This document shows positions 8,278 through 16,834 of a stretch of DNA of 44,973 nucleotides, in pieces. The position numbers and the translations under genes were made by a program. Under the pieces are notes generated by a model. That model did not search any database. It was not told where the DNA came from and saw only the letters and a list, made by a program, of their open reading frames with translations. Position 1 is the first letter of the stretch; every line of letters begins with the position of its first letter. Source of the DNA: Dyadobacter flavalbus (GTDB lineage Bacteria; Bacteroidota; Bacteroidia; Cytophagales; Spirosomataceae). The stretch spans positions 1-44,973 of the forward strand of contig NZ_VBSN01000036.1 of NCBI RefSeq assembly GCF_006149045.1, written 5' to 3'.

Positions 8278-10011
8278 TCAATTTTTTAACTGCGCGAGTT
8301 CATCATGAACAAACTGCATCAGCTCGGTTATATGCTGTTCTGAAAAGTCAAAGGGAATATTGGCAGCCTGATAAATCTCTCCGATCGTAGCTGTATAACC
8401 CAGTTTCAGTGCATCCAGATAGCCTTTCAGCCCCTGTTCCGGATTGTTCCTGTAATTTTTCCATACACCGATGGCACCGAGCTGCGCAATCCCGTATTCA
8501 ATATAGTAAAACGGAACTTCATAGATGTGAAGCTGGCGCTGCCACAGGTATTTGCGGTATTCTTCCAGTCCGGACCAATCCATGACGTTGTCCGTAAATG
8601 CTCCGTAAATGTCAATCCATGCTTTTTTCCGCTGCTCTGCATCGTGCTGCGGGTTTTCATACATCCAGTGCTGGAACTTGTCCACGGTTGCAACCCACGG
8701 CAATGTTTCTATAATCGATTCAAGATGCTGGATTTTGGCGCGTTTCAGGTCATTTTCATTTTCAAAAAACTCATCCCAGAAATCCATGGTAATGAGTTCC
8801 ATGGACATGGAAGCAAGTTCGGCAACTTCCGAAGGCGTATGCTTGAATGAATTAAGCGCCAGGTTACGCGTCACAAGCGAATGCACGGCATGGCCGCCTT
8901 CGTGCAGAAGCGTGATCATATCGCGGAGGTTGGAAGTAGCGTTCATGAAAATGAAAGGCACGCCAATTTCGTCCAGCGGATAATTATAGCCGCCCGGCGC
9001 TTTTCCTTTTCTGGATTCCAGGTCCAGGTGTTTCATCGTTTTCATTGTCCGCAGACAATCGCCCAGAAACGGATCCAGACGCGAAAAGCAGCGAATGGTT
9101 TTATCCAGCAGATCGTCGCCATTTTCAAAAGGTTTCAAGGGTGCCAGTCCGTGCGGGTCCACTTTGGTATCCCACGGACGCAGTGCATCTACTTTCAAGG
9201 CTTCTTTTCTACTGGCAGCCATTTCGTCCAGCATGGGAACAACGGCTTTTTTTACAGAATCATGAAAGTTGAAACAATCCTGAGGCGTGTAATCGAACCT
9301 GCCCATGGCGGCAAACATGTAGTCGCGGTAATTACTGAAACCTGCATTTTTCCCGACTTTGTCACGCAGACTTACAAGCTTGTTCAGCAATTCGTCCAGC
9401 TGTTCATGATCTTCATAACGCCTGTTGCTGATTGCCCGCCACGCTTCTTCGCGCACAGTACGGTCTGTTGACTGAAGCCGGTCCGAAGCCTTTTGCAAAG
9501 TCATTTCTTCGCCGTCAATTGTAACCGTCATCGCTCCGGCAATGGCGCTGTAACGGCGTTCCTCCGTCTGCATTTCGGTTATAACCGGAATATTCTCTTC
9601 GCGGAATATCTCGATTGCTTTTTTCATCCCGCGCAACGTAATTGCATAACCTGGTTCTTTTAGTTCGCTCAGGAACGGGTTTTCAACCACTTTTTTGTCC
9701 AGCGCATTTCCGTATTCGGCCAGTTTCGGCTGTATTTCAGTGATAAAAAACTGCAGTGCATTGATCAGGCTTGTGTTGGCCGTATCGCAGGTCTGGCGGA
9801 TATAGCGCCATGCAAAATTTTCTGATAAGTAGGATTCAATTTCGCTGCGGTCCGAAAACCATTGCCTTAGTTCTTCGGCAGAATTGATTTCTCGGTTTTT
9901 AAGGTTTTCAAAAAACGGCTCAACGTCTTCCCACTTTTTAAGGTCAAATTCTTCTCCGATAAATACCCTTGCGGCGCGGGTCGGAACTGCTATGTTTTCT
10001 TGATTGGTCAT
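8278..10011 (-). CDS. M3-family zinc oligoendopeptidase (PepF/thimet-like)
   Basis: The 577-residue protein has the length of bacterial M3 oligoendopeptidases. The zinc site HEGGH is at residues 370-374 (MITLLHEGGHAVHSL). The third zinc ligand should be the glutamate in the following SEVAELASMSMEL segment. The N-terminal helical part (about 20-200) fits the channel-limiting domain that lets only short peptides enter. No signal peptide is seen, so it is probably cytoplasmic and degrades oligopeptides. It lies 75 bases downstream of the dicarboxylate transporter gene, and I saw no terminator between them. Confidence 0.9.
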   Translation of the reverse strand: MTNQENIAVPTRAARVFIGEEFDLKKWEDVEPFFENLKNREINSAEELRQWFSDRSEIESYLSENFAWRYIRQTCDTANTSLINALQFFITEIQPKLAEYGNALDKKVVENPFLSELKEPGYAITLRGMKKAIEIFREENIPVITEMQTEERRYSAIAGAMTVTIDGEEMTLQKASDRLQSTDRTVREEAWRAISNRRYEDHEQLDELLNKLVSLRDKVGKNAGFSNYRDYMFAAMGRFDYTPQDCFNFHDSVKKAVVPMLDEMAASRKEALKVDALRPWDTKVDPHGLAPLKPFENGDDLLDKTIRCFSRLDPFLGDCLRTMKTMKHLDLESRKGKAPGGYNYPLDEIGVPFIFMNATSNLRDMITLLHEGGHAVHSLVTRNLALNSFKHTPSEVAELASMSMELITMDFWDEFFENENDLKRAKIQHLESIIETLPWVATVDKFQHWMYENPQHDAEQRKKAWIDIYGAFTDNVMDWSGLEEYRKYLWQRQLHIYEVPFYYIEYGIAQLGAIGVWKNYRNNPEQGLKGYLDALKLGYTATIGEIYQAANIPFDFSEQHITELMQFVHDELAQLKN

Positions 10012-10086
10012 AAGTTTCTTGGTGCAATTGGAATGCTCAAAGTTAAGATTGAATCCGTAAAAAGTACAATGCCGCGCCGCAATGGA

Positions 10087-11352
10087 TCAGGAATGGCCCT
10101 GCTGCGTTACATCCGTCAGATTATCTGTAACTACGTTTTCAGTTTCCTTAACGTTTGCAAAGGCGAAATGCATTTTTTCTCTGTCAAATTCCTTTTCATT
10201 GCTGGCGAGCCATATCGTAGCCACTCCGTTCCCGATAAAATTGGTAATGGCACGCGCTTCGGACATAAACCGGTCGACGCCCAGCAGCAAAGCCAGGCCT
10301 TCCAGCGGAATAACCTTTATGGCCGTCAAAGTAGAAGCCAGAACGACAAAACCGCTGCCCGTTACGCCGGCGGCTCCTTTGGAAGTAACCATTAAAATAC
10401 CGATCAGTGAAAAAATCTGTGCAAGCGTAAGGTGAACGTTGAAAACCTGCGCAAGAAATATCGTAGCCATTGAAAGGTAAATCGTGGTTCCGTCCAGATT
10501 AAAGGAATAACCGGCGGGAACAACAAGGCCGACAACCGGTTTGGAGCAGCCCATCCTTTCCAGTTTTCCCATCAGAGACGGCAGTGCAGCTTCGGAGGAA
10601 GAAGTCCCGAGTACAATCAGCAGTTCTTCACGGATGTATTTCAGGTACGACCACAAACTGATTTTGTAAGTTCTCAGCACAAGTCCCAGCACGCCGAAAA
10701 TGAAAATGGCCATTGTGGCATAAACCGTTCCCATCAGTTTGGCAAGCGGCAGCAGCGTATGGATTCCGTATTTTCCGATTGTATACGCCATTCCGCCGAA
10801 CGCTCCGACCGGTGCAAAGATCATGACAAAGTGCAGGGCGCGGAAAACGTATTTGGAAGCAAAATTCAGCCAGTGAATAATCTTGTCTTTTCCGGAATAT
10901 TTGCTCAGTACCGTTCCCAGAACAAGCGAGAAAAGCAATACCTGCAGCGTAACATTATCGAAAAAGAATTGAAGCCAGCTGAAATCATGGACCTTGCTGG
11001 CATAAACCGAAATATCGCCTTTTTCAAGGTTGCTCGTCACAACGCCTTCTCCCGGCCGGATGATATTGGCGACGATTACGCCAACGATTAATGCCAGCGT
11101 TGTAATTACTTCAAAATAGATTAATGCCTTTGCGCCGACTTTTCCTACTTTTTTCAGGTCGCCCATTCCGATAATTCCCAGCGTAATGGTCAGGAAAATG
11201 ATAGGATTGATGAAAATCTTGACAATCTGAATAAACCCTTTCCCAAGAAAGTCCATTTTCACTGCTGTTTCCGGATCATAATGCCCGAGAAGCGCTCCGG
11301 CCGTAATCGCAGTCAGAACCCAGAAAGTGAGGTTGGTAAATAACTTTTTCAA
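10087..11352 (-). CDS. Dicarboxylate/amino acid:cation symporter (DctA/GltP family)
   Basis: The 421-residue membrane transporter of the DAACS family (8 helices and 2 re-entrant hairpins) carries the signatures GTSSSEAALPSLM (serine-rich hairpin 1), NLDGTTIYLSMA (helix 7) and SKGAAGVTGSGFVVLAST (hairpin 2). The last motif is closer to C4-dicarboxylate (DctA) than glutamate carriers. The start is TTG: an in-frame TAA lies two codons upstream (11356-11358) and no ATG precedes the first hydrophobic segment. It is likely transcribed with the M3 peptidase. Substrate assignment is inference. Confidence 0.9.
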   Translation of the reverse strand: MKKLFTNLTFWVLTAITAGALLGHYDPETAVKMDFLGKGFIQIVKIFINPIIFLTITLGIIGMGDLKKVGKVGAKALIYFEVITTLALIVGVIVANIIRPGEGVVTSNLEKGDISVYASKVHDFSWLQFFFDNVTLQVLLFSLVLGTVLSKYSGKDKIIHWLNFASKYVFRALHFVMIFAPVGAFGGMAYTIGKYGIHTLLPLAKLMGTVYATMAIFIFGVLGLVLRTYKISLWSYLKYIREELLIVLGTSSSEAALPSLMGKLERMGCSKPVVGLVVPAGYSFNLDGTTIYLSMATIFLAQVFNVHLTLAQIFSLIGILMVTSKGAAGVTGSGFVVLASTLTAIKVIPLEGLALLLGVDRFMSEARAITNFIGNGVATIWLASNEKEFDREKMHFAFANVKETENVVTDNLTDVTQQGHS

Positions 11353-11514
11353 AATTTAAGATGTCTAAAAGTATAGGATCGGAAAGGAAGCTGATGTTAC
11401 GCCGTTCAGGAACAGTGTAATTTTTGAATATACAATAATAAAAATGTCGAGACCGAATTTAGGGTTACAAAGTAAAATAATGCGTATTATTTATACCAAT
11501 TCTAAATTATAATT

Positions 11515-11749
11515 TATATTTGCCTTTATAACGATCCATATCAAAAGAAGCAGACCAGATTATTTTACACGATGCACATTTTACATTGACTGTTGAAAAG
11601 AATTTTTGGTCCGAAAGGAAATTGTATGCATTTCAACACATTGCAATTTCAGTAAAGCATTGATTATTATTTGTAACAAGCATTGAAGATAAAATAAATT
11701 TCGCCATAGTAATCTTAAAGAGCCGGGTTGTATTGACCGGCTCTTTTTT
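11515..11749 (+). ncRNA. Candidate structured RNA (or nrdJ leader) with its own terminator
   Basis: This sits in the 604-base gene-free stretch 11353-11956. TATATTTG at 11515-11522 is an exact -7 box, although no clear -33 is seen. Downstream, TGTTGAAA (11591-11598) pairs perfectly with TTTCAACA (11631-11638), enclosing a smaller stem TCC/GGA closed by a GAAA tetraloop (11613-11616). CATTGA occurs three times (in TACATTGAC, AGCATTGAT and AGCATTGAA). A strong terminator ends it at 11749. Open frames are at most about 10 codons, so it is unlikely to encode a protein. The predicted transcript would be about 220 bases. I did not recognise a known family, including any cobalamin riboswitch. Confidence 0.4.
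11717..11749 (+). terminator. Strong plus-strand terminator without an upstream plus-strand gene
   Basis: AAAGAGCCGG (11717-11726) pairs perfectly with CCGGCTCTTT (11737-11746) around a 10-base loop, with T residues running on to 11748. The only nearby coding sequence upstream, the symporter gene, is on the minus strand and starts at 11352, so this ends a different transcript. The remaining 207 bases to nrdJ are AT-rich, and I saw no clear element in them. Confidence 0.85.
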
Positions 11750-11956
11750 GTTTGATTAAAAAAATATCTGAATGAAAAAATGATTAAAGCAGATTTTAAA
11801 TTTTGTAAACTTTTCAAAAAATTATTTTAATTAATTATCTCACATTTAGCATCTTACATCTAACAATTTGTAAACATTATTTTTTAATCCGTACTCCAGA
11901 ATTAATTTTTGTAAATTGCCATCCTTTAAAACCTGTCAACTTACTTAGCGGCGCCA

Positions 11957-14512
11957 ATGGAAAAAATAGAAGAATTTACACAGGAAAAGCGTACTTATAC
12001 GAGCGATGAAGCATATCAGGCTTCTCTGGAATACTTCAAAGGTGATGATCTGGCGGCCCGCGTCTGGGTTAATAAATATGCATTGAAAGATTCTTACGGA
12101 GCGATTTACGAAGCTACTCCCGACGATATGCACCGCAGGATTGCAAAGGAAATTGCGCGCATTGAACAGCTATATACCAATCCGCTATCCGAAAACGAGA
12201 TCTTTGATCTTATAAAGAACTTTAAATACATCATTCCGCAGGGAAGCCCGATGACGGGTATCGGAAATCCTTTTCAGATTGCTTCTTTGTCCAACTGTTT
12301 TGTGATCGGGAACAACGGCTCTTCAGATTCGTACGGAGGCATCATGAAAATAGATCAGGAACAGGTGCAGCTGATGAAAAGACGCGGCGGCGTCGGCCAC
12401 GATCTGTCGCATATCCGTCCGAAAGGTTCGCCGGTAAAAAATTCTGCACTGACCTCAACCGGCATTGTGCCTTTTATGGAGCGTTTTTCAAACTCCACGC
12501 GTGAAGTGGCGCAGGACGGCCGCCGCGGCGCATTGATGCTCTCAGTTGCCATCCGCCATCCGGATTCCGAGGATTTTATCAATGCCAAAATGGAGCAGGG
12601 CAAAGTGACAGGCGCGAATGTTTCGGTACGGATTGATGACGAGTTCATGAAATCTGTAGAGTCGGGAATTCCATACATACAGCAATATCCGGTCAAAAGC
12701 GATAATCCGACGCATCAGAAGGAAGTTGACGCCAGTGCACTCTGGAAAAAAATCGTGCATAATGCATGGCAATCGGCTGAGCCGGGCATATTGTTCTGGG
12801 ATACAATCATTCGTGAGTCAGTGCCGGACAGCTATGCGGATCTTGGCTATCAAACCATTTCGACCAATCCGTGCGGCGAAATTCCATTGTGTGCATATGA
12901 TTCCTGCCGTTTGCTGGCTATCAACCTGTTTTCTTATGTAGAAGAAGCTTTTACGCCGCAGGCAAAGTTCAACTGGGAACTGTTTAAAAAGCATATTGGC
13001 GCTGCACAGCGCATGATGGACGACATTATTGATCTTGAACTGGAAAAAATAGATGCCATTCTGCAGAAAATTGATGAAGATCCGGAAGAGGAAGAAGTAA
13101 AGCGTGTAGAACGGAACTTATGGCTTAATATCCAGAAAAAAGCCAAAGAAGGCAGAAGAACCGGCATCGGCATTACAGCAGAAGGCGACATGCTTGCCGC
13201 GCTTGGTCTGCGTTACGGAAGTGACGAAGGAAGCGAATTTGCCGTCGAGATCCATAAAACCGTTGCGCTGGAAGCATACCGGAGTTCTGTTCACACGGCA
13301 AAGGAAAGAGGCGCTTTTACCATTTATGATTCTGAAAGGGAAAAAAATAATCCGTTCATCCAAAGGCTGAAAGAAGCGGATGCGCAGCTTTATTATGAAA
13401 TGCTGGAATACGGAAGAAGAAACATTGCGCTGCTGACTATTGCACCGACAGGAACCACAAGCCTGATGTCGCAGACGACTTCCGGAATCGAGCCTGTTTT
13501 TATGCCTGTTTACAAGCGCCGAAGAAAAGTAAATCCGAACGATAAAGATGTGCGGGTTGATTTTGTTGACGATATTGGTGATTCCTGGGAAGAATACGTT
13601 GTTTTCCATCACCGTTTCAAGCAATGGATGGAGGTGAACGGCTATGAAACAGACAGAAATTACGCTCAGAAAGAACTGGATGAACTGGTTAAAAAATCTC
13701 CTTATTACAAAGCCACTTCAAACGACGTCGATTACCTTAAAAAAGTGAAAATGCAGGGCGCAATCCAGAAATGGGTTGATCATTCCATCAGCGTAACCAT
13801 TAATATGCCGGCTGACGTAACAGAAGAACTGGTTGGCGAATGTTACATGGAAGCTTGGAAAGCCGGTTGCAAAGGCGTTACCGTATATCGGGACGGCTCG
13901 CGTTCAGGCGTTCTGATTGCCAATACAGAGAAAAAAGAAGAAACCGGAACAACAATCAACGTTCCGTTTCCAACCATCAGGCCGCAGGTGCTGGAAGCTG
14001 ATATTGTCCGTTTTCAGAATAAAAAAGATAAATGGATCGCGTTTATAGGCATTATTGACGGAAGACCATATGAAATTTTCACCGGTATGGCCGATGATGA
14101 CGACGGCATTTTATTGCCAAGATGGGTTAATCATGGCCTGATCATCAAAAACCGTGAAGCGGACGGCAGTTCAAGATACGATTTCCAGTACAAGAATACA
14201 CGCGGTTATAAAACGACCATTGAAGGATTGTCCTACAAGTTTAATCCGGAATACTGGAATTATGCAAAACTGATTTCCAGTACCTTACGTCACGGCATGC
14301 CGATTGAAAAAGTCGTTGATCTGATCAGTAGTCTTCAGCTTGACGAATCCATCAATACATGGAAAAACGGTGTGGCGCGTGCATTGAAACATTATATTCC
14401 CGACGGAACGGAAGCTGTGAAACAAAAATGCCAGAACTGCAATTCTACGAATCTGCTATATCAGGAAGGTTGCCTGACGTGCAAGGATTGCGGTTCTTCC
14501 AAATGCGGATAA
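11957..14512 (+). CDS. nrdJ: Adenosylcobalamin-dependent ribonucleoside-diphosphate reductase (class II)
   Basis: The 851-residue enzyme reduces ribonucleotides to deoxyribonucleotides for DNA synthesis using B12 and does not need oxygen. Visible class II features are SLSNCFVIG (first active-site cysteine), NPCGEIPL (thiyl-radical cysteine and glutamate) and APTGTTSLM followed by GIEPVF. The C-terminus is a zinc-ribbon-like CQNCNST...CLTCKDCG ending in a cysteine (KCG), presumably the shuttle region that re-reduces the active site. No ATP-cone domain is seen at the N-terminus. The ATG at 11957 is the first in frame. No cobalamin riboswitch box was seen upstream. It is convergent with purB through a shared terminator. 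Confidence 0.93.
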   Translation: MEKIEEFTQEKRTYTSDEAYQASLEYFKGDDLAARVWVNKYALKDSYGAIYEATPDDMHRRIAKEIARIEQLYTNPLSENEIFDLIKNFKYIIPQGSPMTGIGNPFQIASLSNCFVIGNNGSSDSYGGIMKIDQEQVQLMKRRGGVGHDLSHIRPKGSPVKNSALTSTGIVPFMERFSNSTREVAQDGRRGALMLSVAIRHPDSEDFINAKMEQGKVTGANVSVRIDDEFMKSVESGIPYIQQYPVKSDNPTHQKEVDASALWKKIVHNAWQSAEPGILFWDTIIRESVPDSYADLGYQTISTNPCGEIPLCAYDSCRLLAINLFSYVEEAFTPQAKFNWELFKKHIGAAQRMMDDIIDLELEKIDAILQKIDEDPEEEEVKRVERNLWLNIQKKAKEGRRTGIGITAEGDMLAALGLRYGSDEGSEFAVEIHKTVALEAYRSSVHTAKERGAFTIYDSEREKNNPFIQRLKEADAQLYYEMLEYGRRNIALLTIAPTGTTSLMSQTTSGIEPVFMPVYKRRRKVNPNDKDVRVDFVDDIGDSWEEYVVFHHRFKQWMEVNGYETDRNYAQKELDELVKKSPYYKATSNDVDYLKKVKMQGAIQKWVDHSISVTINMPADVTEELVGECYMEAWKAGCKGVTVYRDGSRSGVLIANTEKKEETGTTINVPFPTIRPQVLEADIVRFQNKKDKWIAFIGIIDGRPYEIFTGMADDDDGILLPRWVNHGLIIKNREADGSSRYDFQYKNTRGYKTTIEGLSYKFNPEYWNYAKLISSTLRHGMPIEKVVDLISSLQLDESINTWKNGVARALKHYIPDGTEAVKQKCQNCNSTNLLYQEGCLTCKDCGSSKCG

Positions 14513-14530
14513 GCAAACCGAAATGAAAAC

Positions 14531-14570
14531 AAAAGAGCCTTGCAGGGTTGGATTCCGGCAAGGCTCTTTT
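14531..14570. terminator. Bidirectional terminator between nrdJ and purB
   Basis: A perfect 13-bp stem: AAAAGAGCCTTGC (14531-14543) with GCAAGGCTCTTTT (14558-14570). The arms supply T-runs in both directions, which suits the two convergent genes ending 18 and 15 bases away. Confidence 0.92.
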
Positions 14571-14585
14571 CTGTTTTTACAAAAA

Positions 14586-15941
14586 TCAGTAAGTATCCTC
14601 TATAATTCCAAGGTAATTGAACGGCGACAATGCGCGCAGCTCTTCGCGGATTTTTTCAGGAACGTCCAGTGTTTCGATGAAGCGGGAAATGGACTCACGC
14701 GTAATTTTTTCGTTGGTACGCGTCAGTTCTTTCAACGCTTCATACGGTTTCGGGTAACTTTCCCTTCTCAGGATTGTCTGGATTGCTTCCGAAATGACTG
14801 CCCAGTTGTCTTCCAGATCCGCTTTCAGGACTTCCCCGTTCAGTTCCAGTTTTCCAAGGCCTTTCAGTAAAGAGTTGAGCGCAATGGCCAGATGCGCAAG
14901 CGGAACACCGATGTTTCTTAACACAGTAGAATCCGTTAAGTCACGCTGCATGCGCGAAATCGGAAGCTTGGCTGCAAAGTGTTCAAACAATGCCGAAGCA
15001 AGGCCAAGGTTTCCTTCCGAATTTTCAAAATCGATCGGATTTACTTTATGCGGCATCGCAGAAGAACCCACTTCGCCCGCTTTGATCTTTTGTTTGAAAT
15101 AACCCATGGAAATGTAAGTCCACATATCCCGGTTAAGGTCCGTAAGAATTGTATTCAGCCTTTTCAAGCAGTCAAAAGTAGCCGCCAGATTGTCATAATG
15201 CTCAATCTGAGTAGTATGACGGCTTCTTTTCAGTCCGAGCCCTTCCACAAAATGATTGGCAAAAGCCATCCAGTCCTGTTTGGGATAAGCTGCATGATGT
15301 GCATTGAAATTACCTGTTGCACCGCCGAATTTTGCCGATGGCGGTATTTTGTCAAGCATTTCCAGCTGACGTTCCAGTCTTTCCACAAAAACCATGAATT
15401 CTTTTCCGACACGCGTCGGCGATGCAGGCTGGCCGTGCGTATAAGCAAGCATCGGCACATTTTTCCATTCAATGGACATCCTTCGCAGCACAAAAAGAAC
15501 CTGGCGGAACAAGGGCTTGATCTGCCGTTCCATTGCATCTTTCAGTGAAAGCGGAATAGCCGTATTGTTGATATCCTGTGAAGTAAGGCCAAAGTGAATA
15601 AATTCCTGGCAGGACTCGATTCCAAGCTTTTCAAATTGTTCTTTTATAAAATACTCGACAGCCTTGACATCGTGGTTTGTTACTTTTTCAATATCCTTGA
15701 TGTGAAGCGCGTCCTGTTCGCTGAAATCTTCATAAATTTTTCGCAGTGAGGCATATTTCTTCTTATCAAATTCTGCCAGTTGCGGCAAAGGGATTTCACA
15801 AAGCGCAATGAAATATTCAATCTCTACGTATACTCTGTAATATATAAGTGCATATTCAGAGAAATAGGCAGATAGTTCGGATACTTGTTTGTAATAACGG
15901 CCGTCAACAGGTGATATAGCCGTAAGTTGATTTAAAGACAT
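14586..15941 (-). CDS. purB: Adenylosuccinate lyase
   Basis: The enzyme acts twice in purine synthesis: it cleaves SAICAR to AICAR plus fumarate, and adenylosuccinate to AMP plus fumarate. The fumarase-superfamily signature SSAMPHKVNPIDFENSEGN is present with its catalytic serine loop, and MSLNQLTAISPVDGRY is the classic PurB N-terminus. That supports the ATG at 15941 (451 residues) over a TTG three codons upstream. The conserved THGQPASPTRVGKE segment carries a substrate histidine. Cytoplasmic homotetramer by family. Divergent from the MIP channel gene across 152 bases. Confidence 0.95.
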   Translation of the reverse strand: MSLNQLTAISPVDGRYYKQVSELSAYFSEYALIYYRVYVEIEYFIALCEIPLPQLAEFDKKKYASLRKIYEDFSEQDALHIKDIEKVTNHDVKAVEYFIKEQFEKLGIESCQEFIHFGLTSQDINNTAIPLSLKDAMERQIKPLFRQVLFVLRRMSIEWKNVPMLAYTHGQPASPTRVGKEFMVFVERLERQLEMLDKIPPSAKFGGATGNFNAHHAAYPKQDWMAFANHFVEGLGLKRSRHTTQIEHYDNLAATFDCLKRLNTILTDLNRDMWTYISMGYFKQKIKAGEVGSSAMPHKVNPIDFENSEGNLGLASALFEHFAAKLPISRMQRDLTDSTVLRNIGVPLAHLAIALNSLLKGLGKLELNGEVLKADLEDNWAVISEAIQTILRRESYPKPYEALKELTRTNEKITRESISRFIETLDVPEKIREELRALSPFNYLGIIEDTY

Positions 15942-15969
15942 GATTTTCAATACAAAATAAATTATTCGG

Positions 15970-15977
15970 CAAAGTTA
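15970..15977 (-). promoter_or_regulatory. purB promoter -7 element
   Basis: The minus strand reads TAACTTTG, an exact TAnnTTTG match 29 bases upstream of the purB ATG. A TTTG lies 15 bases further upstream, closer than the usual spacing of about 19, so the -33 assignment is weak. Confidence 0.45.
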
Positions 15978-16093
15978 GTAGAATTCGTCTTCCAAAAATG
16001 GTATAAACGGCATGAAATATTCTTTTTGGTATTTGTAACAGAACTAATAAAACAATTCGCATATTCGCTGAATTAACCTGATCTTTTCAAATC

Positions 16094-16834
16094 ATGCAGC
16101 CTTCCCCTTTTATCGGAGAATTAGTAGGAACAATGGTTCTCATTTTACTTGGCAATGGCGTTGTTGCCAATGTTGTGCTTAAAAAAACAAAGGGTGAAAG
16201 CGCCGGCTGGATTGTAATTACTGCCGGCTGGGGATTTGCAGTCATGATCGGGATTTTTACAGCCAATGCATTCGGCAGCGCCGCTGCTCATCTGAATCCT
16301 GCGGTAACCATTGCATTTGCCGTTTTAAGACAAGATTACAGCCTGATTGCCAGTTATATTCCTGCACAACTGATTGGAGCATTTTTTGGTGCCGTTCTGG
16401 TATGGCTGCAGTATTTTCCGCATTGGCGTGCAACGGAAGACAAAGGTTCGAAACTGGCCTGCTTTGCAACCAATCCCGCCATCAGAACGGCTCCGTATAA
16501 CTTTCTGAGCGAGTTTATAGCCACATTTTTACTTATTGTCGGTGTAGTTGCCATTGGCTATGCAGGCACTTCTGATCCGGAAAGAGGCGGAATTCCATCG
16601 GGAATATCACCGTATCTTGTTGGCATGCTGGTATGGAGTATCGGATTGTCACTGGGCGGAACAACGGGTTATGCCATCAATCCGGTTCGTGATCTCGGCC
16701 CCAGAATGGCACATGCTATTCTGCCGATTCATGATAAAGGAAGTTCAGAATGGGAATACGGCTGGATTCCTGTAATAGCACCCGTTCTGGGTGCTATCGC
16801 AAGCGGTCTTGTTCTGCGCTTCTTTTATTTCTGA
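16094..16834 (+). CDS. MIP-family channel (aquaglyceroporin-like)
   Basis: This 246-residue six-helix channel has the two half-helix motifs of the major intrinsic protein family. The first is the normal HLNPAV (NPA at 68-70). The second is NPV at 196-198 instead of NPA, followed by Arg199 and Asp200 (RDLGPR). The Asp after the filter arginine and the tryptophan in AGWGFAVM resemble glycerol facilitators such as GlpF more than water-only channels, so passage of glycerol or small neutral solutes is likely. The gene stands alone, with no glycerol kinase nearby. Its stop codon directly abuts the stop of the convergent macroglobulin gene. Confidence 0.88.
   Translation: MQPSPFIGELVGTMVLILLGNGVVANVVLKKTKGESAGWIVITAGWGFAVMIGIFTANAFGSAAAHLNPAVTIAFAVLRQDYSLIASYIPAQLIGAFFGAVLVWLQYFPHWRATEDKGSKLACFATNPAIRTAPYNFLSEFIATFLLIVGVVAIGYAGTSDPERGGIPSGISPYLVGMLVWSIGLSLGGTTGYAINPVRDLGPRMAHAILPIHDKGSSEWEYGWIPVIAPVLGAIASGLVLRFFYF

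Noticed and set aside
10073..10098. GC-rich symmetric sequence between the symporter and M3 genes as a terminator
   Set aside because: It is a mirror-like sequence (CAATGCCGC / CCGCAATGG), not an inverted repeat, and cannot fold into a stem.
11353..11956. Cobalamin riboswitch ahead of nrdJ
   Set aside because: No B12-box-like conserved core was found on either strand; the folded region present has a different layout.
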